9,795 bases of DNA, taken from the NCBI GenBank assembly GCA_014238325.1, contig JABABH010000061.1:1-9795 (forward strand), in the 5' to 3' direction. Each line of letters begins with the position of its first letter. Position 1 is the first letter of the stretch. Of this stretch, positions 6,130-9,795 are shown piece after piece. The position numbers and the translations under genes were made by a program. This stretch comes from Coxiellaceae bacterium. Lineage in GTDB: Bacteria; Pseudomonadota; Gammaproteobacteria; Coxiellales; Coxiellaceae. Under the pieces are notes generated by a model, which made no database searches, was not told the DNA's origin, and worked only from the letters and a program-made list of their open reading frames with translations.

Positions 6130-7089
6130 CTAAGCGCCAAAATGATACTCTAAACCAATCGATATATTTTGAAATTTGGGTGCAACTTTGGTGGCTGATT
6201 CAGCCGTATCGGTGACTTGTGCGCCAATAATCGGTGCGCTGCTATTCCCTCTAATGACTGAATAGCCGGCGTATAAGTACTGTACACGGAAGCTAGCGCA
6301 TCGAGCAAATAAATATTCTAATCCAATGCCGAGCTGTATCCCCGAATCATTATTAATAGAGGTAAAGTCAATGCCTCCGCCATCAATGGTATCCGCGGTA
6401 GAGCGATTATTATACGTGATATGGCTTGTCAGATCGAATTTAGTTCTGATATAACCTATCAGCAAATACAATAAAGATCGTTGTGATAGAAAATAACCAG
6501 GACGTAGTCGAAAACCGTATTCGATGCCAGATGTAGCTAGAGTCACTTCATTATTATAGACGAAATCAATACCAGCTAAGTCCTCTTGTTCTGCAAATGC
6601 TTGACCTACAGAGTGTTGTTTTCTTAGATCCGCAAATACCTCAAAGGCTATATAGCCAACACGTGCAATCCGCACGCTGAGCCCTGTGTTGAGGCTAAAA
6701 ATTGGGTTAATTTTTTCCTCTAGGTTTTTATTCATAAGGGTTAAAGTTTCGTTAGCAGAAGGCAAATCCACTTTAGTCGATGTAATATGATCAGCGTTGC
6801 CCTGTGTTAAGCCCCCCATCATGCCAATGTATAAACCATCCCATGCGTGTGGATCCGTCATGACCCATGAGGGCTCATAACGAGAGCGAGGCTCATGCAT
6901 ATCATACAGGCTATCCCAGTGATAGGTTTTATGCTGAGATGCAGAGGAGTGTGGGTGCATATGTTTTTTAGAGGTTGAGCTATGCTGATAGTAATGGTGT
7001 GTATTAGGGTATTGTCCCAAGCTGCTGGTGCTATGAAGCAACACAAATGGTAATATTATAAACCAAACTGTTGATATTTTTTTCATCAT
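6130..7089 (-). CDS. Secreted beta-barrel outer membrane protein, His-rich N-terminal segment
   Basis: The 319-aa product starts with a Sec signal peptide: KK at 3-4, hydrophobic core TVWFIILPFVLL, cleavage likely near SSLG-Q at 25-26. Mature residues 27-58 are unusually rich in His, Ser and Tyr, with eight His in the run 31-57. From DGLYIGMMGG (84-93) onward the protein has alternating strands (GLSVRIARVGYIAFEVFAD, GIEYGFRLRPGYFL, SLLYLLIGYIRTKF, GIQLGIGLEYLF) and ends ISIGLEYHFGA. This is the pattern of the 8-strand outer-membrane beta-barrel family (OmpA-like/OMP_b-brl). Function is unknown; porin-like, adhesin or surface antigen roles are possible. Two ATG codons (7089 and 7086) are alternative starts. 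It converges with coaX. The His-rich linker might bind metal, which is inference. Confidence 0.82.
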   Translation of the reverse strand: MMKKISTVWFIILPFVLLHSTSSLGQYPNTHHYYQHSSTSKKHMHPHSSASQHKTYHWDSLYDMHEPRSRYEPSWVMTDPHAWDGLYIGMMGGLTQGNADHITSTKVDLPSANETLTLMNKNLEEKINPIFSLNTGLSVRIARVGYIAFEVFADLRKQHSVGQAFAEQEDLAGIDFVYNNEVTLATSGIEYGFRLRPGYFLSQRSLLYLLIGYIRTKFDLTSHITYNNRSTADTIDGGGIDFTSINNDSGIQLGIGLEYLFARCASFRVQYLYAGYSVIRGNSSAPIIGAQVTDTAESATKVAPKFQNISIGLEYHFGA

Positions 7090-7589
7090 TTTGCTATTCT
7101 CTACCCAGTATCTCTAATTAGTATACATCATAATTTTAAAATATCTCTTGAATTGATGAACATGACAGTACTCGTTCTATTGGATAGAGGTGAATGTTTA
7201 TTTGTTAATGAGCAAATTTTTTGCAGTAAGCATAAGCTTCAAGGCCTATATTACGCATAGGGTTTCCAGTAGACCTTCATCTATACGGGTATGCTAACCT
7301 ACTGAATGCCTTCCAAATCCAAAATAGATAGAGGTTTGCAGCCTGGACTTTGATGATGAATAATAGTTGATTAATGCCATTAATCTGCATTTTATTAAGG
7401 AAACATTGTTTCTGATCAATCTGAATAATTTGAAAATATTTTAATGCATGCTCCTATTCCAGTAGGCTATACTTCGTGCGCGGTGCTCTTGAATATAGGT
7501 TTCATTCAGCGCCGTAGCATCAGTCTTAAATAAATTAAGAGCTGCTATTTTTTAACTTTATAAACACTATAAAGTTATGTGGAGTAACT
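7090..7589. other. Long A+T-rich intergenic region between divergent genes
   Basis: These 500 bases lie between the start of the outer-membrane protein gene on - and the 98-aa gene on +. The promoters of both should be here. I find no frame with a ribosome site, no tRNA and no long repeat. The clearest structure is at the right end: two palindromes over the predicted promoter of the 98-aa gene. For the minus gene a TATACT-like -10 lies near 7125-7130, with no convincing -35. Confidence 0.5.
7524..7576 (+). promoter_or_regulatory. Promoter with two palindromes before the 98-aa gene
   Basis: TTAAGA (7535-7540) and TATAAA (7559-7564), separated by 18 bases, resemble a -35/-10 pair. The -35 overlaps the inverted repeat TCTTAA-N5-TTAAGA (7524-7540). 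The -10 lies in a perfect 9-bp inverted repeat AACTTTATA-AACAC-TATAAAGTT (7554-7576). Symmetric sequences at both promoter elements suggest operators; the second could alternatively be an mRNA hairpin just before the GGAG ribosome site at 7581-7584. Confidence 0.45.
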
Positions 7590-7886
7590 ATGGGTACGTT
7601 TTTTTCAAAACCAAAGCCACCAACGCCTGAGGAAGTGCCTCGGAAAGATGCCCAGATAGAAAAAGCGGATGATGCGTGGGTGGAAGTCAAGGTGGATGAG
7701 TTTTTTCCCGGTAGTAGGCGTCATATGCAGGCAAGGATGGAAGATCAAATTAAACAGGAGCGAGAACGTCAGAAGAAATTTTGGGGTGAGGGCAATCGCT
7801 CTGTTTTGGAAGGAACACAGCATCAAAGTATATCCAGCACTTCACACAACATTGGCCATATAAGACAGCCGAGCTTTCGAGGTTAG
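7590..7886 (+). CDS. Unknown 98-aa protein with Src-like MGxxxSKPK N-terminus
   Basis: I do not recognise this protein. The ATG is well supported by GGAG (7581-7584), five bases ahead. It begins MGTFFSKPKPP, which fits the eukaryotic N-myristoylation pattern (Gly2, small residue at 6, Lys at 7) and resembles the Src N-terminus MGSNKSKPK. A Pro-rich stretch (8-17) is followed by an acidic segment (about 19-39). A highly charged, probably helical part (42-66, RRHMQARMEDQIKQERERQKK) comes next, then a Ser/His/Gln-rich tail ending RQPSFRG. It has no signal peptide, membrane segment or Cys. Bacteria do not myristoylate proteins, so the motif matters only if the protein reaches a host cell. It stands alone between long gaps and may be a secreted effector; that is inference. 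Confidence 0.7.
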   Translation: MGTFFSKPKPPTPEEVPRKDAQIEKADDAWVEVKVDEFFPGSRRHMQARMEDQIKQERERQKKFWGEGNRSVLEGTQHQSISSTSHNIGHIRQPSFRG

Positions 7887-7927
7887 TTGTTGGCAGGGGG
7901 TAGGTTTTCCAAAGGAAGCTCCTATAT

Positions 7928-7944
7928 CTTAATTTTATCTTAAG
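7928..7944 (+). promoter_or_regulatory. PmrA-box-like direct repeat
   Basis: CTTAAT-TTTAT-CTTAAG matches the pattern YTTAAK-N5-YTTAAK known for PmrA sites, here 11 bases apart. A TATATA (7969-7974) lies 24 bases downstream as a possible -10, so the site sits where a response regulator could act at the -35. PmrA regulates Dot/Icm effector or secretion genes in Legionella and Coxiella. The neighbourhood is A+T-rich, so a chance match is possible. Confidence 0.4.
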
Positions 7945-8052
7945 AAAATTATTCTTTTTCCCATTTCCTATATATGACTAGTTTTTGTGTATTTTTTCAG
8001 CATTCAGTGTTAGTATTAGCCAATTAAGACGTTTAAATAGGTATATTTGAAA

Positions 8053-8072
8053 ATTAGGCTTTAGGGCCTAAT
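8053..8072 (+). repeat. Inverted repeat in the leader of the 340-aa gene
   Basis: ATTAGGC (8053-8059), loop TTTAGG, and GCCTAAT (8066-8072) form a perfect 7-bp stem 55 bases before the gene. It could be a leader hairpin or an operator. It has no T-run directly after it, so it is not a terminator. Confidence 0.45.
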
Positions 8073-8127
8073 AGAGTAAGGGCTTTGCTCGCGTATTTTC
8101 ATTCATTAACTTGAGAGGAAAGTGAAA

Positions 8128-9150
8128 ATGCAATCAGTCAATAAAGAAAATTTCATTAATCCATATATACAAAGCTGTGATCAAGCAGTAAAAGACGCTC
8201 CCTTCTCTAAACGTTGGAGAAAGAAGTGGAACTTGCTTTCGAATACTCAATACCAAAATTTTAAGCGTCTATCTCGTTTGAATAGCCGATTTATTGATAT
8301 TAAACTTATAGCAGATGCTTGTACTCCAGGCATGATGAAGGACATGCTCAGGCTTGAGAAGATTCTAAGCGAGGATCTCAAGAGTCTATTTGAAGCATGG
8401 ATTCAGCCATCCAAGTTGAATGCGGTTGGAATCCCAGAGTTAGGAGAAGCACTATGGAAGCGTGAACGTCAAAAATTTTCTTGGTTAAAGAGAGTTTTTT
8501 TCAAGCATGCTGTGAGTAGGGAAAAACAAGCGTTTATCAATACATTTGCAATCCCTGAATCGATTGAAAATTTTATTTCAATCCATGGAGGTTCAGCATC
8601 AGAGCATAAGTCGTACCGAAACTCAGAGTGCGAGGGGCCTCTGCTCGATCACTTCGGTTCTTCTCCAGATAATGAAGAAACGATACGCTCTTATTTACAT
8701 CAAGCAGACACAGCCGATGAGGATGAACTGCATCCTCTCAAGCATGACTATAAGGGTGAGTGCATAAGCTATTCGGAAATATTCCGAATTCTTAAAGAAG
8801 CGCAAGAACTAAAGGTAATAGGTGGGGTCGCCAAGGAATCTAACCCATTTATTACTTTTTCAGATATTGATCAATATTTACGTCGTTTAAGCTTTAAGAT
8901 TGAGCAGTATCATAAACGAGGAGCAGATCTACCTAGTGTTCTTTCAGATATTGATCAATATGTAGGTAATTCTTGTTTAATCGTGTTGCCTCCTGCTCAA
9001 GTTCCATCTAAAGAACAGTTGGGTGAGAGTTCTGGTACCTACGATCCCACTTTTTTTAACGAGCGTAACGATCAAAATCAAAATTTGCAATCTGATGTTG
9101 ACAACGCTCTGTGTGACGATACGACTCCGCTGCTGGGAAGGGGCCGCTGA
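8128..9150 (+). CDS. Unknown 340-aa protein, candidate secreted effector
   Basis: No known family is recognised. ATG 8128 is preferred over GTG 8122 because AGAGGA (8114-8119) is 8 bases before the ATG but only 2 before the GTG. The protein is hydrophilic, with no signal peptide and no membrane helix. Residues 24-140 are basic and helical looking (SKRWRKKWNLL, WKRERQKFSWLKRVFFKHA). The middle (about 155-205) is acidic and Ser-rich. SDIDQY occurs twice, at 245-250 and 273-278. The Gln/Asn/Asp-rich end closes with DDTTPLLGRGR, in which DTTPLL fits the [DE]xxxL[LI] acidic-dileucine pattern. A PmrA-like box lies about 185 bases upstream and a strong terminator follows, so it is monocistronic. The effector role is inferred from composition and context; an ordinary cytoplasmic protein is equally possible on sequence alone. 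Confidence 0.75.
   Translation: MQSVNKENFINPYIQSCDQAVKDAPFSKRWRKKWNLLSNTQYQNFKRLSRLNSRFIDIKLIADACTPGMMKDMLRLEKILSEDLKSLFEAWIQPSKLNAVGIPELGEALWKRERQKFSWLKRVFFKHAVSREKQAFINTFAIPESIENFISIHGGSASEHKSYRNSECEGPLLDHFGSSPDNEETIRSYLHQADTADEDELHPLKHDYKGECISYSEIFRILKEAQELKVIGGVAKESNPFITFSDIDQYLRRLSFKIEQYHKRGADLPSVLSDIDQYVGNSCLIVLPPAQVPSKEQLGESSGTYDPTFFNERNDQNQNLQSDVDNALCDDTTPLLGRGR
8858..8961 (+). repeat. In-frame 20-bp direct repeat containing a 14-bp palindrome
   Basis: TTTCAGATATTGATCAATAT occurs exactly at 8858-8877 and 8942-8961, 84 bases (28 codons) apart, encoding SDIDQY both times in the 340-aa protein. Each copy contains the perfect palindrome ATATTGATCAATAT. The flanking residues do not match, so it is not an obvious duplication of a 28-residue unit. 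Confidence 0.85.
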
Positions 9151-9164
9151 GCTAGTTGCACAAC

Positions 9165-9204
9165 TTGAGTCGTGTCATCTAACGTGGCATGACTCGGCCT
9201 TTTT
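9165..9204 (+). terminator. Intrinsic terminator of the 340-aa gene
   Basis: GAGTCGTGTCA (9167-9177) pairs with TGGCATGACTC (9185-9195) in 11 pairs, two of them G-U, around loop TCTAACG. Two more T-G wobbles can extend the base. Five T follow at 9200-9204 after CC. It lies 15 bases past the stop codon. Confidence 0.75.
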
Positions 9205-9231
9205 CTGCAAGTCGATAACCACCGATGAGTA

Positions 9232-9280
9232 TATACCGCTCGCGACTGAAGATGCGAAGTGGGTGATGGCGAGCGGTATA
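9232..9280. repeat. 12-bp inverted repeat at the left edge of repeat copy 2
   Basis: TATACCGCTCGC (9232-9243) is the exact reverse complement of GCGAGCGGTATA (9269-9280), with 25 bases between. The right arm is the first 12 bases of repeat copy 2. The left arm may be the end of another, inverted and truncated copy, or part of the element's own terminal structure. Copy 1 has no such partner upstream. Confidence 0.7.
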
Positions 9281-9419
9281 CCTTTGTTTTGATGGCTGGC
9301 GAAAAATAAATGTTCGCTCAGCCACTTCAAAGAAAAATCGCGGTTGTCCTCTTAAGAATCTCCATCGCGATGAGTCACTTCAAGTCCATGCTTCGCATCT
9401 TGAAGTGGCATGGGTATAT
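9269..9419 (+). repeat. Dispersed structured repeat, copy 2 (~151 bp)
   Basis: It aligns to 1255-1405 without gaps at about 93% identity, in the same orientation. Six of the ten differences cluster in 9327-9334, the left arm of the first internal hairpin, which is now poorly paired. The second hairpin (CACTTCAAG / CTTGAAGTG with ATGC-TTC-GCAT) is intact. It lies between a terminator and the A+T-rich leader of the next gene. One + frame stays open across this copy, but the same frame is stopped by TAA in copy 1, so I do not call a gene. Confidence 0.85.
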
Positions 9420-9490
9420 ATTTTATTTTAATATTAACCGTGATGGAATTTTTTAAAAATATTATTTTTTATTTTAATAATTTTAAAAAT

Positions 9491-9519
9491 TTGATTGTTT
9501 TGTATTTTTAGAATATGTT
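9491..9519 (+). promoter_or_regulatory. Possible promoter in an extremely A+T-rich leader
   Basis: TTGATT (9491-9496) and TATGTT (9514-9519) with a 17-base spacer each match four of six consensus bases. They follow about 70 bases (9420-9490) made almost only of A and T, which could act as an UP-element or a silencing target. The leader to the next ATG is then about 115 bases. No other gene is seen in 9420-9640. Confidence 0.35.
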
Positions 9520-9640
9520 AGGATGCTGACTTAGTACATTTCAACATGGATTTTATTCAGAGCTTTTTAATGATAAGCCTGGAATCAGATAAAGATATCG
9601 CTCATGTACTTTTATTAATTGAATAAAATATGGAGTGAAT

Positions 9641-9795
9641 ATGGAACAGTCAGCAAATTCGTCGCAAACGTCTCAGGTAGAAGAAGCACCAGCAGATCAA
9701 GGGCATAATAGACCCAGAAGCCAGTCAGCAGGTGAAGAATCTGAGGCAAACTCCTTACTAGAACGAGAGAGCTTGTCAGATAGTTTTCAAGACAC
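9641..9795 (+). CDS. Unknown hydrophilic protein, N-terminal part (runs off the window)
   Basis: ATG 9641 has GGAG (9632-9635) five bases ahead, much like the ribosome site of the 98-aa gene. The frame is open through the window end (51 codons). The peptide starts MEQSANSSQTSQVEEAPADQ and is rich in Ser, Glu and Gln, with no signal peptide and low complexity, so it looks disordered. Residues 35-40, EANSLL, fit the [DE]xxxL[LI] acidic-dileucine pattern, as does the end of the preceding protein. No family is recognised, and the bulk of the protein lies outside the window. Confidence 0.65.
   Translation, partial: MEQSANSSQTSQVEEAPADQGHNRPRSQSAGEESEANSLLERESLSDSFQD

Noticed and set aside
8546..8767. 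73-codon + frame inside the 340-aa gene
   Set aside because: It lies fully inside a longer frame that has a good ribosome site and terminator; no independent start signal.
8858..8961. A CRISPR-like or tandem repeat array
   Set aside because: There are only two copies, in frame within a coding sequence, with no further units before or after.
9023..9292. 89-codon open frame on + overlapping the end of the 340-aa gene
   Set aside because: It overlaps the well-supported gene in another frame, then crosses the terminator and the start of repeat copy 2; no ribosome site and no recognisable product.
1255..9419. The two 151-bp repeats as ends of one large composite transposon
   Set aside because: They are direct repeats flanking ordinary housekeeping genes, with no transposase or integrase anywhere between them, so separate insertions of a small element fit better.

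Overview
The window looks like part of the chromosome of a gammaproteobacterium, probably an intracellular or host-associated one in or near the Legionellales (Coxiella/Rickettsiella-like). Three things suggest this: the style of the housekeeping proteins (lysyl-tRNA synthetase, YgfZ, PanB, PanC, CoaX); the use of the alternative ketopantoate reductase PanG, known from Francisella and reported in Coxiella; and a right-hand accessory part with small, host-protein-like unknowns. The taxonomic placement is inference.

Layout. 1-150: 3' end of lysS on +. 38-997: ygfZ on -, whose last ~37 codons lie antisense to lysS. 998-1518: no credible gene; it holds one copy of a ~151-bp dispersed structured repeat and the promoter region of the next gene. 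1519-2808: a 12-TM MFS transporter with a likely intrinsic terminator. 2846-6113: a compact operon panG-panB-panC-coaX with a clear TATAAT box, a hairpin leader and overlapping gene ends. It encodes ketopantoate formation, reduction, condensation with beta-alanine, and phosphorylation of pantothenate, i.e. most of the route from ketoisovalerate to 4'-phosphopantothenate; panD is not in the window. 6130-7089: a convergent gene for a secreted beta-barrel outer-membrane protein with a His-rich N-terminal segment; its terminator lies inside the end of coaX.

7090-9795 is the accessory part. It is more A+T-rich and has long intergenic gaps, palindromes in leaders and promoters, and three proteins I cannot assign to any family. 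The 98-aa protein (7590-7886) starts MGTFFSKPK, close to the myristoylated N-terminus of eukaryotic Src. The 340-aa protein (8128-9150) and the partial protein at 9641 each carry an acidic-dileucine-like motif of the [DE]xxxL[LI] type used for endolysosomal sorting in eukaryotes. A sequence matching the PmrA box pattern YTTAAK-N5-YTTAAK lies upstream of the 340-aa gene; PmrA controls Dot/Icm effector or secretion genes in Legionella and Coxiella. Together these make the block a candidate cluster of secreted effectors. That is a hypothesis built on short motifs, not a demonstrated system.

The second copy of the 151-bp repeat (9269-9419) lies between the last two unknown genes, in the same orientation as the copy at 1255-1405 and about 93% identical to it.
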